A DNA stretch of 14,351 nucleotides from Bacillota bacterium (lineage in GTDB: Bacteria > Bacillota > Clostridia > Acetivibrionales > DSM-1351): the NCBI GenBank assembly GCA_023390335.1, contig JAEWCZ010000035.1:1-14351 (forward strand), read 5' to 3'. Below are positions 6,154-13,606 of the stretch, one piece after another. A program made the translations under genes and the position numbers. How positions within the stretch are numbered: position 1 is the first letter of the stretch; every line of letters begins with the position of its first letter. Under the pieces are notes generated by a model. The model made no database searches. It was not told where the DNA came from and worked only from the letters and a program-made list of their open reading frames with translations.

Positions 6154-6931
6154 AAATCTATTTTATGGGTAGTGGGAGCATCCGTGTTACCAGGTGCACA
6201 GTAAGAGTAGAATAGGCATGAATAGTGTGTTTTGGCCTACTCATTATACAAAATTATGAAACTGTTTAAAGGGCTAAAAAGCGAATCCCGGTTTAAAACT
6301 ATTTTCGACCATGGCAGCTAATTTACATTTTTTTGTAGTGCAGAAACAAGGCTGGTTTCTATCCGAAACTAGGAGATGCCTCCTAAAAATATTATCTACT
6401 GATTGCTCTCGATTACTTAATTTGGGCACTTTATTCTGGCGGAATCAAACACATAAAAAAATCAGATTATCGCTAGAACAGCAAATATACCTTGCCGTCA
6501 AGGCTCCACCAGGTTTAAGCGTCATCTTTTTTAACCGTTCAAGGCATGTGGAGGTAATAACTCTGTTGCAGAAAGCCTGAGCCAGAAGTGCGGAAAGTTA
6601 TTCTGATTTGACATATTAAAACGGATAAGTAGAAAATACAGATAATAAAGATAGGCATTAGTGTGATTGATACCTTAGGGTAAATATACATTAATGTCTT
6701 TTCTTTTTTTACATAAAGGCGAGTTGTTACAGAGAATATTTATGCTATTACTGATATTGATTATGAATTTTATTTCGAAAGGAGAGCAGAGTTTCGATGC
6801 TGACAAATGTGTTAAGATATATGAATCATGGTGAATACATATAGCTATATTTTACATATTTGTGAGCAGATAGATTTGAAAGATCTTTAATCCGAATTAA
6901 TACCTGTGATCAAGTCGATGGCAGGTGTTAA
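6154..6931. other. Non-coding/decayed stretch upstream of the recombinase
   Basis: No convincing gene. The frame 6311-6580 (89 codons) is open, but only its end, which is repeat copy C, looks protein-like; the first 60 residues read like random translation. A short reading frame M-L-T-N-V-L-R-Y-M-N-H-G-E-Y-I (6797-6844) follows AAGGAG at 6779-6784, 12 nt away. A frame ending S-E-L-I-P-V-I-K-S-M-A-G-V-K overlaps the recombinase start as ATGA. These may be relics of upstream recombinase-module genes. Confidence 0.4.
6490..6580 (+). repeat. Dispersed repeat copy C beside the recombinase
   Basis: Its core (6519-6552) nearly matches copy A at 2699-2732, and similarity extends to the CTGTTG at 6563-6568. 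In frame it ends V-I-F-F-N-R-S-R-H-V-E-V-I-T-L-L-Q-K-A followed by TGA 6578-6580, again the RlmD/TrmA tail pattern. It lies about 350 bp before the serine recombinase gene, the usual place for an attachment site. Direct repeats A and C enclose about 3.8 kb of small cargo genes. Confidence 0.6.
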
Positions 6932-8308
6932 ATGAAAAAGGTTAGAAAAATTGAAGTACCGGAAAAACAAGCAGAAAGCAGAAAATTAAAAGTAGCAGCA
7001 TATTGCAGAGTGAGTACTAAATATGAGAGCCAGAAATCCAGTATAGATCTGCAGATACAATATTATACAAAATATATTAAAAAGCAGACAGATTGGGAAT
7101 TTGCGGGGATTTTTATGGACTATGGCAGCAGATGCAGAATTAAGGGCAGAGTGAATTTTCAAACAATGATTCAGAAAGCACTGAATGGAGATATTGATTT
7201 AATTATTACGAAATCAATCAGCAAGTTTTCTGGAAATACTGTTGATATGTTGCAAACAATCAGAAAACTAAAAGAAAAGGAGATAGCAGTTTGGTTTGAA
7301 AAGGAAGATTTAAAAAGTACAGACGATGTTGCTGAAAAAGTGATTACTATATATGCAGCACTTGCACAGGAGGAGGTACGGAATATGAGTGAAAATATTG
7401 CATGGGGTTTCCAAAGCAGATTTAAGCAGGGCATAACATTAAATAATTACAAAAATTTTTATGGATATGACGTTATTGATGGAGAATTGGTTATCAATAG
7501 AGATCAGGCGGAGGTTGTAATAAATATATTTGAGTGGTATCTGGCAGGTTTATCTCTAAGACAGATAAAGAATAGGTTGGAGGCTCTGGAAATTAAAACA
7601 GCTACTGGTAATAATGTGTGGCATGAAAAAGTAATACTTGGAATGCTTGGCAATGAGAAGTATAAAGGCGATGCTATTCTGCAGAAGAGTTATACAACGG
7701 ATTTTCTGTCAAAAAAGCGGGTTATGAATAATGGGGAAATACAGAAGTTTTATATTGAAGATGACCATGAGGCCATTATAGAGCCATGGATATGGGAATG
7801 TGTACAGTTGGAAATTGCAAGAAGGAGGCGGTATCTGGAGGAACATGGGACAAATTCTTATTCCAATAATACTGAGAATAATCCTTTTGCTTCAAAGGTT
7901 GTGTGTGGGTGTTGCAATAAGGTGTTTGCCAGGAAGGTTTGGCGGAGCAGCACCGGAATTGACAGGAAAGTGTGGCAGTGCAGTGAGCGATATAAAGTAA
8001 AGGGGGTGCTGGGGTGCTGGAACAGGCATGTGGATGAGAGTACTTTAGAGAAGGCATTTATTATGGCTTGGAAGGGGATTGTGGAGAATAAGGAATACTT
8101 TTGGCGGAAGTGGGAGGCGCAGAAGAATAGTGGGAATTTGCTTGAAGTGTATCGGGCCAAGGTGTTTCTAGAAGAGATACAGGGCAGTAGGAAGATTAAG
8201 AAGATGGAGGCAGATTTTGTGCTGAAGATTCTAGACCATATTAAGGTGTTTGAGGATGGAGTATTGGTAGTTGTGTTTTTGGATGGAACGGAGATTAAAT
8301 GCAAATAA
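6932..8308 (+). CDS. Serine recombinase (large type), active-site arginines altered
   Basis: A 458-aa site-specific recombinase. The resolvase-type domain (20-165) contains A-Y-C-R-V-S-T with the nucleophile Ser28. A Recombinase domain lies at about 175-290 (G-Y-D...Y-L-A-G-L-S-L-R-Q-I), a zinc beta-ribbon has C325, C328, C350 and C362, and a C-terminal region follows. In active relatives the segment after D-L-I-I-T-K-S reads S-R-F-x-R-N; here it is S-K-F-S-G-N (97-102), replacing both arginines that activate the scissile phosphate (R68/R71 of gamma-delta resolvase). The usual D-E-G-I-S-G-T loop is also changed (D-Y-G-S-R-C-R). The frame is intact, so it may be catalytically weak, dead or a helper subunit. 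Start ATG 6932 has AGGTG (6923-6927). It probably served to integrate the element carrying the downstream operon, using repeat C as site. Confidence 0.85.
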   Translation: MKKVRKIEVPEKQAESRKLKVAAYCRVSTKYESQKSSIDLQIQYYTKYIKKQTDWEFAGIFMDYGSRCRIKGRVNFQTMIQKALNGDIDLIITKSISKFSGNTVDMLQTIRKLKEKEIAVWFEKEDLKSTDDVAEKVITIYAALAQEEVRNMSENIAWGFQSRFKQGITLNNYKNFYGYDVIDGELVINRDQAEVVINIFEWYLAGLSLRQIKNRLEALEIKTATGNNVWHEKVILGMLGNEKYKGDAILQKSYTTDFLSKKRVMNNGEIQKFYIEDDHEAIIEPWIWECVQLEIARRRRYLEEHGTNSYSNNTENNPFASKVVCGCCNKVFARKVWRSSTGIDRKVWQCSERYKVKGVLGCWNRHVDESTLEKAFIMAWKGIVENKEYFWRKWEAQKNSGNLLEVYRAKVFLEEIQGSRKIKKMEADFVLKILDHIKVFEDGVLVVVFLDGTEIKCK

Positions 8309-8369
8309 AATATGAATTTGTATCTACTACTTAGAATGGTAGGTATTGGAAGAAGTTTGTCAAATAGTG

Positions 8370-8398
8370 TTGAGATAATATGGTTTAAAGTATATAAT
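8370..8398 (+). promoter_or_regulatory. Sigma-70 promoter of the four-gene operon
   Basis: TTGAGA (8370-8375), a 17-bp spacer and a perfect TATAAT (8393-8398). Predicted start near 8405 leaves an untranslated leader of about 105 nt before ATG 8510. No operator-like repeat matching the Xre sites is seen here, so the operon is probably not under that repressor. Confidence 0.65.
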
Positions 8399-8509
8399 AG
8401 AAGATATTAAACATGTAGCCGTGAGCTGTGTTGGAATTTACCATATAAACTATTGGTTTGTAATAATTATTTTGAAATTGATATTTTATGAAAAATAAGG
8501 AGGCTGGAT

Positions 8510-10399
8510 ATGGCTATTATATTGCCACAAATAAGTTTAATGAATATAGAAGGCTTTGATAAAATTTTTAAAGAAGATGTTGTAACTATTGATTTTTCTA
8601 AGTCTTTAAATATTCTTCTCGGAGGTAATGGTCTTGGAAAAACAACTTTATTACAATGTATTGTTTATGGATTAACAGGTGGAACGAATGTTCCGGAGGT
8701 TGAACCATTAAAAGGTTTTAGATGGGATCACAATTTTTTTAAAAAGAGAGTGAATAGTGAACATCAATCGGATGCGAAGGTAATGATAGAATTTAGTATG
8801 TCAGGTAAGCAATTTAAGGTGGTACGCGGAATACAAGGAACTAAGGTTATAGAATTTTACATTGATGGTTGTTTACAAACGGATTTGGCTTATGAGGATG
8901 CCATAGTGGAATATGGTAAATATGATAATTTTAATAGTTTTATTTTTATTGTAAGCCGTTTACTATATTTACCGGAAAATAGACGTTCATTGATGTGGGA
9001 TTATGATGCACAGATTCGTGCACTAATGATTTTGAGCAATGATTTAATTGATGAAGAACAGTACAGAGGGTTTAGAAACCAAATTAAAAATATGGACAGT
9101 ACAAAACGGCATACAATTGTAAGAATTAATAAAATCAAAGCCTCTTTAGCTCAAAAAGCTGATAATGATGAAATAGAAGAAATTTCTGAGACGAAACTGT
9201 TAGAAGTTCAGGGTATGTTAGAACGGAAAAAAGTACTAAGTGAAGAATTACAGGTTTTATTAGAGAGCAAGAAAAAGGAGATTATTGAATTAAAGGAATA
9301 TGAAGCTCGAAGAGAAGAACTTGTTCCAGAAATAAAGCAATTAAGTGAGACACTAAGAAAAACCGAAAGCGATATTATTCAGAAGTCCTTATCAAGGTTT
9401 GGAGAAAAACAAGGCATGTTTTTTGACAAGGCTGTTAATTATGGGATATGTCCTTGTTGTGGAAAGGTTAATCATGACTTTCAAGCGATTGCCAAAAACA
9501 GAATGGCAAGTAGCAAGTGCTTAGTTTGTGGCGATGATAGTTCAATAGCATCCAATGTAGATGTAGATATTAAGGCTATTCAGGAGCAATTGCAAGAAAA
9601 ATGTACAGCGCGTGATAATGTTAATAAGCATATATATCAGCTTAATAATAGAATGCAATCTTTAGATGAAGACATTTTTAAAATACGTCAGGAAATCAAT
9701 AGTATAGATTATAATGAATTTGTTAATGCAGATAGACCAGAAGACATGTTTGAAGTGGACGATGAGGAGAGTGAATTAGAGTTAATTAAGTTGGATTCTG
9801 ATCGACAGAGTTTGGAAAATGATATTCAATTCAAACAAAAGCAAGCGGATGATATGTATAAAAATTTCCTGAATTATTTTGAAGATAGGAACAAAAAATT
9901 GTCTGAGATTTATGAGAAATTGTCTTCAGATTTTATGGGAAAACAAGTAACATTAGAATATGAAAAAAGTACTGATCGATTTGTAGATGTTAGTTATTTG
10001 ATTCCTAAATTTGATAATGAAGTAAGAAAAAGTGCCGAAGACTGCTCTGAAGCACAAAGATTTTTCTTAGATATTGCATTTAGAATGGCGTTAATAGCAT
10101 TAAATGGAGAATTAACTGGTGAGCCAGGAACATTTATTTGTGAAACACCAGAATCAGCGTTGGATATTAGTTATGTTAAAAATGTCGTAAATATGTTTTG
10201 CCAGTTTATGGGAGTAAATTCCTTGATATTATCGAATAATCTACAACGTTTGGGTTTGGCACAGGAACTAACAAATATTTGGGATAATAATAATACCTCA
10301 ATTTTTGATTTATTAGAGCATGGAAAGTTATCAGATGTACAAAAAAGTTCATCAGAGTTATTTGCCATTAGAGATGAGATAATGAAAGTAGGTAAGTAA
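8510..10399 (+). CDS. SMC/Rad50-like ABC ATPase with four-cysteine insert
   Basis: 629-aa cytosolic ATPase. Walker A is G-G-N-G-L-G-K-T-T (38-46). Two coiled-coil arms (about 200-295 and 355-460) enclose a central C-P-C-C-G (314-318) and C-L-V-C-G (337-341), a likely zinc-ribbon tip analogous to the Rad50 hook though with two CxxC pairs. The C-terminal lobe has a signature-like C-S-E-A-Q-R-F-F-L-D-I-A-F-R (512-525), a Walker B/D-loop region F-I-C-E-T-P-E-S-A-L-D (542-552), and L-S-N-N-L (574-578) where a switch histidine is usual. AAGGAGG (8497-8503) lies 6 nt upstream of the ATG. It heads the operon; the next gene starts 1 bp after its stop. The likely role is an ATP-driven DNA-structure or infection sensor that controls the downstream nuclease, as in ABC-three-component or Rad50-like defence systems. 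The fold is firm; the role is inference. Confidence 0.85.
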   Translation: MAIILPQISLMNIEGFDKIFKEDVVTIDFSKSLNILLGGNGLGKTTLLQCIVYGLTGGTNVPEVEPLKGFRWDHNFFKKRVNSEHQSDAKVMIEFSMSGKQFKVVRGIQGTKVIEFYIDGCLQTDLAYEDAIVEYGKYDNFNSFIFIVSRLLYLPENRRSLMWDYDAQIRALMILSNDLIDEEQYRGFRNQIKNMDSTKRHTIVRINKIKASLAQKADNDEIEEISETKLLEVQGMLERKKVLSEELQVLLESKKKEIIELKEYEARREELVPEIKQLSETLRKTESDIIQKSLSRFGEKQGMFFDKAVNYGICPCCGKVNHDFQAIAKNRMASSKCLVCGDDSSIASNVDVDIKAIQEQLQEKCTARDNVNKHIYQLNNRMQSLDEDIFKIRQEINSIDYNEFVNADRPEDMFEVDDEESELELIKLDSDRQSLENDIQFKQKQADDMYKNFLNYFEDRNKKLSEIYEKLSSDFMGKQVTLEYEKSTDRFVDVSYLIPKFDNEVRKSAEDCSEAQRFFLDIAFRMALIALNGELTGEPGTFICETPESALDISYVKNVVNMFCQFMGVNSLILSNNLQRLGLAQELTNIWDNNNTSIFDLLEHGKLSDVQKSSSELFAIRDEIMKVGK

Positions 10400-10400
10400 T

Positions 10401-11057
10401 ATGGATAGTGTAGTTGCATTAAGAGTAAGAGATGTTGCAGTGTGTTTATACTCTGCAAGGCATCGGCAACAAGTCTTTTCGAGAATACAGTTACAAAAAC
10501 TTATTTATTTGATGGATGTTTTAAGCATTTGTTTAGAAGTGGTTTCAGTAGAAGGTGGACATCAGACATATTTTCATGGCCCATATGATAAGAACATTCA
10601 AAATTCAGCAGATATGCTTGCTTTTTGGGAACTTAGTGATGTGAGGAACATTCGTGCTAGCGATAGGGGAGTTACCTGTGAGTATTCGCTAAATGATAGG
10701 GGGACTTTATGGGTTTGTGATTTGATTAAAAATGATGAAAATACAAAGAAACGATATGAGATATGCGATTATCTTATAGAAGCTTTGATAAACAGGGGTG
10801 AAATGAAAAACTTGGTTTCGCTAGTTTATGCAGAACCGTTATTTGTTAAAAATAAAAGTTTGGGATATGGTGTTGAGTTAAATTTGAATTATTTGGAAGA
10901 TAATGATTTTTATTATTTCTTTTTATTGTTGCGTGATGCTTATCAAATAAGTGGAGAGGTCGACTTGACGGCGTTTGTAAGTGATTTTATGGTTGACTAC
11001 CTCATTAAAAGAAAAGCGGCATTATTTACTAGAGAAATGGAGGATAATTATGCTTAA
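10401..11057 (+). CDS. Panacea/SocA-like (DUF4065-type) partner protein
   Basis: 218 aa. R-I-Q-L-Q-K-L-I-Y-L-M-D (28-39) and Y-F-H-G-P-Y-D-K-N-I-Q-N-S-A-D-M-L (57-73) match the two best-conserved blocks of the Panacea/SocA-like fold (L-Q-K-L-x-Y-L and G-P-Y-x-x-x-L/I-x-x-x). That family includes antitoxins and adaptors of toxin-antitoxin and protein-degradation systems. The remainder is helical with no catalytic motif and no membrane segment. ATG 10401 is 1 bp after the ATPase stop, and AGGT within the ATPase 3' end may serve as binding site, so translation is likely coupled. It could be the small middle component of an ABC-three-component-like system, or an antitoxin that restrains the nuclease encoded next. 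Family resemblance is moderate; the role is inferred. Confidence 0.6.
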   Translation: MDSVVALRVRDVAVCLYSARHRQQVFSRIQLQKLIYLMDVLSICLEVVSVEGGHQTYFHGPYDKNIQNSADMLAFWELSDVRNIRASDRGVTCEYSLNDRGTLWVCDLIKNDENTKKRYEICDYLIEALINRGEMKNLVSLVYAEPLFVKNKSLGYGVELNLNYLEDNDFYYFFLLLRDAYQISGEVDLTAFVSDFMVDYLIKRKAALFTREMEDNYA

Positions 11058-12051
11058 TAATATAGATAATATTCTTTTGAATCAAGCAGTAAAAAATGTT
11101 GCTGTTGAAGTAGCGGCTAATACTGGACAAACTACTCTTGAAGTATCAAAGTGGTTGGAGAAGTTTTGCCTCGAATTACATAAGATAAATATAGATATTG
11201 GGCATATTGTTATTGCATTTGTTTTAAAATTAAATGCGGATGCATCATTTGAATTAACTACTACTAATATACAAGAGCTTGTTTCTAGAGGGATAGAGGC
11301 TTATAGTATTAATGAAAAACATTTGTTATCTATTTCAGATGAATTAAATTCAGCAGATCGAATTGATGTGTGTAGTTGTGGTTCTGAACAGGATTTGCTA
11401 ATTTTTAGACTAGAGGGAGAACTTTTAGAAGTATATATAAAAGGCATAATGAAGCGTAGAATAAATGTAATGCATCCAAGTTCTCAGGAGGAAATAAGAG
11501 TAAGTGCACATTCAAGAAGATGTAAAGATTATGTGCTAGCAATTGAAGATCATGGTAAAAGGGGATTAATATTTAAAATAGATAAATACTGGGCTGATCG
11601 ACAAAAACGAATTTTGCTGTCAGGAGAAACAGAAAAGTTTTTCCAAATGGAATTATTTGATTGGCTGGATAGAAACATTTTTGATGGATACCCTAAAGTT
11701 GAAACAAAAACCAATGCAGGAGATAGAACAGATATTGATTTGTATAGTTATCAAAGCGGACAGCATTACATAATTGAGGTAAAATGGCTTGGTAAAAGTC
11801 AAAGTGGTACGAAATATGATTATGACAGAATTATAGAAGGAATTGGGCAAATACGTACTTATTTAGAAAGAGATATAAGTTTAAACGAAGCATGTCTTGT
11901 TTGTTATGATGGAAGAACTGAGGATGAGTATAAGAACAATAGTTCTTTTGATATGAAATTGATGCCGGTAAAAGGGAAGCATAGAATAATTTTTTTAGAA
12001 TCAAAATCGGCAAGTAGAAAGGGAGAAGATTATGCCGCAAATCATGGTTAA
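11050..12051 (+). CDS. PD-(D/E)XK endonuclease, C-terminal catalytic domain
   Basis: 333 aa from ATG 11050, chosen because GGAGG (11039-11043) lies 6 nt upstream; an upstream in-frame ATG at 10981 lies deep inside the previous gene and has no such site. Residues 1 to about 190 form an unrecognised helical then beta-rich region with a C-S-C-G at 108-111. The C-terminal domain has E218, G-D-R-T-D-I-D-L-Y (224-232) and I-I-E-V-K-W (241-246), the D...E-x-K core of a restriction-endonuclease-like fold, with candidate metal ligands D230 or D228, E243 and K245. It overlaps the preceding gene by 8 bp and the following methyltransferase gene by 20 bp. It should be the DNA-cutting effector of the operon; the N-terminal region may bind the ATPase or Panacea-like partner. 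The nuclease fold is well supported, specificity unknown. Confidence 0.75.
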   Translation: MLNNIDNILLNQAVKNVAVEVAANTGQTTLEVSKWLEKFCLELHKINIDIGHIVIAFVLKLNADASFELTTTNIQELVSRGIEAYSINEKHLLSISDELNSADRIDVCSCGSEQDLLIFRLEGELLEVYIKGIMKRRINVMHPSSQEEIRVSAHSRRCKDYVLAIEDHGKRGLIFKIDKYWADRQKRILLSGETEKFFQMELFDWLDRNIFDGYPKVETKTNAGDRTDIDLYSYQSGQHYIIEVKWLGKSQSGTKYDYDRIIEGIGQIRTYLERDISLNEACLVCYDGRTEDEYKNNSSFDMKLMPVKGKHRIIFLESKSASRKGEDYAANHG

Positions 12052-13306
12052 TTGGGAACATAATTATACAAATGATTGTATTCCTAATTTTTCAAATAAT
12101 ATGGATGTTCCTAGACACAGATGGTATGAATTTAAAGAAGGATTCGGAAATACACTTGTTGAAAGGGCAATCATAGAAACAAGAAAAACTAGAGGTATTA
12201 ATGATTTGACAGTATTGGATCCATTTTCGGGATCCGGGACAAGTCCATTAACGGCCTTACAGAATAATTGTGATGCAATAGGATTAGAAGTAAATCCTTT
12301 TATGAATTTTATAGGAAAAACTAAATCAATTTCATTGACAAAAGACAAAAAGGAATACATAAAAGAGCTTAATGAAATTTTGAGCAATAGGTCAATAGAA
12401 ATAGAGAGTCCTTTAGAGAAAATATCAACATTTACATCGAATGAGAGTAATAAAAAATGGTTATTTAATAAAAGTGTACTAAGGGGATTTGAAGCACTTA
12501 ATGGGCATATTAATAAAATTGAAGATGCAGATATATTTAGATTAGCCTTGTTTACCTCTGTTATGCAGTGTTGCAATGCAAAAAAAGATGGAAAATGCTT
12601 AAGATATAAAAAGAAATGGGATACTCTGGGCTATTCGTCTCTTGAACTAAGAAGTTTATTTGCAAGAAATGCCAATCAAATAATTAATGATATAATTGAA
12701 AATCCGCTATGTAGTGGAAATAGAAAGTTTGTTAACAAAGACTCAAGAAAAGCAATTTCAGAATTGCCAAATCAATCTGTAGATTTGGTAATTTTTTCGC
12801 CTCCATATTTAAATTCTTTTGATTATTCAGATATATATAGGCCTGAATTGTTTCTAGGAGGGTATGTAAAAAATAATAGTGAATTGCGTTTAATAAGGAA
12901 AGAGACATTACGTTCACATGTTCAATACAAATGGGATAAATGTGATAAATCGCATTCTCTTTGGGCACAAAATATTGCACAACAGATACAAGACCATGAA
13001 GATATGTTATGGAATAAAGACATACCTAATATGATCAATTCTTATTTTTATGACATGGAACAAATATTTAAAGAGGCGTACCGTGTTGCTACTTCTGGCG
13101 CACAATTATGGCTTGTTATTGCTACATCATCATATGCGGGAATAGAAATTCCTGTTGATTTGATTTTAGCAGATATTGCAGCAGGGCAAGGGTGGAGTCT
13201 TAAAAATGTAAATGCCTTGAGAAAATTAAGAACGTCAAGCCAATGCTCAAGTGAAGATATTCGCAAAATTAGGCTAAGAGAATCATTAATAATTTGCGAA
13301 AAGTAA
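12032..13306 (+). CDS. Site-specific DNA methyltransferase (N4-C or N6-A type)
   Basis: 424-aa S-adenosylmethionine-dependent DNA methylase of the amino (N4-cytosine or N6-adenine) type. Motif I D-P-F-S-G-S-G-T (63-70) binds AdoMet and the catalytic S-P-P-Y (256-259) follows, with the extension L-N-S-F-D-Y-S-D-I-Y-R-P-E-L-F-L-G-G (260-277). The motif order I then IV, with about 185 residues between, leaves room for a target-recognition segment. S-P-P-Y is compatible with either N4-cytosine or N6-adenine modification. ATG 12032 lies 6 nt after GGGAG (12021-12025) and inside the end of the nuclease gene, so the two are tightly co-expressed. It probably marks host DNA so the nuclease complex ignores it, although it could instead sense or modify invading DNA. 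It is the last gene of the operon, and the nearest clear terminator is at 13549. Confidence 0.85.
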   Translation: MPQIMVNWEHNYTNDCIPNFSNNMDVPRHRWYEFKEGFGNTLVERAIIETRKTRGINDLTVLDPFSGSGTSPLTALQNNCDAIGLEVNPFMNFIGKTKSISLTKDKKEYIKELNEILSNRSIEIESPLEKISTFTSNESNKKWLFNKSVLRGFEALNGHINKIEDADIFRLALFTSVMQCCNAKKDGKCLRYKKKWDTLGYSSLELRSLFARNANQIINDIIENPLCSGNRKFVNKDSRKAISELPNQSVDLVIFSPPYLNSFDYSDIYRPELFLGGYVKNNSELRLIRKETLRSHVQYKWDKCDKSHSLWAQNIAQQIQDHEDMLWNKDIPNMINSYFYDMEQIFKEAYRVATSGAQLWLVIATSSYAGIEIPVDLILADIAAGQGWSLKNVNALRKLRTSSQCSSEDIRKIRLRESLIICEK

Positions 13307-13436
13307 TAGAAGCAGTGATTAAAAGAAAGTTAATAATTGAATTCTTGCACCATGTTGAGGGGAACGGCAAAGAGAAAACCATTGGATTTATGAATTATAC
13401 CATATGGCAAAATAAGTTACTTTCGCCATGTAGTAT
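13307..13436. other. Non-coding tail of the operon
   Basis: No gene seen. It holds an inverted repeat ATGGC (13403-13407) / GCCAT (13427-13431) with a long loop, just left of repeat copy D; this could be part of an attachment-site arm or a weak hairpin. Confidence 0.3.
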
Positions 13437-13509
13437 TAATCTTCCGTCCCACCGCACGTTGAGACAGTGATTCTGATACAGCATTGTGTTACAGAAAGCA
13501 AAAAGTAGG
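13437..13509 (+). repeat. Repeat-like copy D (RlmD/TrmA C-terminus-like), right boundary candidate
   Basis: Following an in-frame TAA, the frame reads S-S-V-P-P-H-V-E-T-V-I-L-I-Q-H-C-V-T-E-S-K-K and stops at TAG. H-V-E-T-V-x-L is the canonical C-terminal signature of RlmD/TrmA-type methyltransferases, closer to consensus than copies A-C. DNA identity to copy C is moderate (roughly 60% over 36 bp by eye), so it is not a recent duplicate. A strong terminator begins 40 bp later, as behind an intact gene. Copies C and D bracket the recombinase and the four-gene operon. Confidence 0.45.
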
Positions 13510-13548
13510 GCTTAATTACAAAATACTGTATTTTGAAGTTGGAAAAAG

Positions 13549-13592
13549 GGACTAAAATCAGGGCAAAAATGCCGATTTTAGCCCTTTTTTTA
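13549..13592 (+). terminator. Strong intrinsic terminator
   Basis: GGGACTAAAATC (13549-13560) pairs with GATTTTAGCCC (13575-13585), with an inner GGCA/TGCC closing an AAAA loop and seven T after (13586-13592). It ends transcription from the operon or from the gene whose tail is copy D. Confidence 0.8.
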
Positions 13593-13606
13593 AGCGAAAA
13601 ATACTT

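Noticed and set aside
6311..6580. 89-codon open frame upstream of the recombinase
   Set aside because: No ribosome binding site and the first 60 residues look random; only the last part, repeat copy C, is protein-like, so it is recorded as a repeat.
7858..8304. 148-codon minus-strand frame inside the recombinase gene
   Set aside because: It is the antisense shadow of a conserved recombinase; Ser/Phe/Leu-rich composition is typical of antisense reading.
10981..11049. Upstream ATG extending the nuclease by 23 residues
   Set aside because: It lies 77 bp inside the Panacea-like gene without a ribosome binding site, whereas ATG 11050 has GGAGG 6 nt before it.
12064..12576. 170-codon minus-strand frame inside the methylase gene
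   Set aside because: It is antisense to the methylase AdoMet-binding region and has no start signal.
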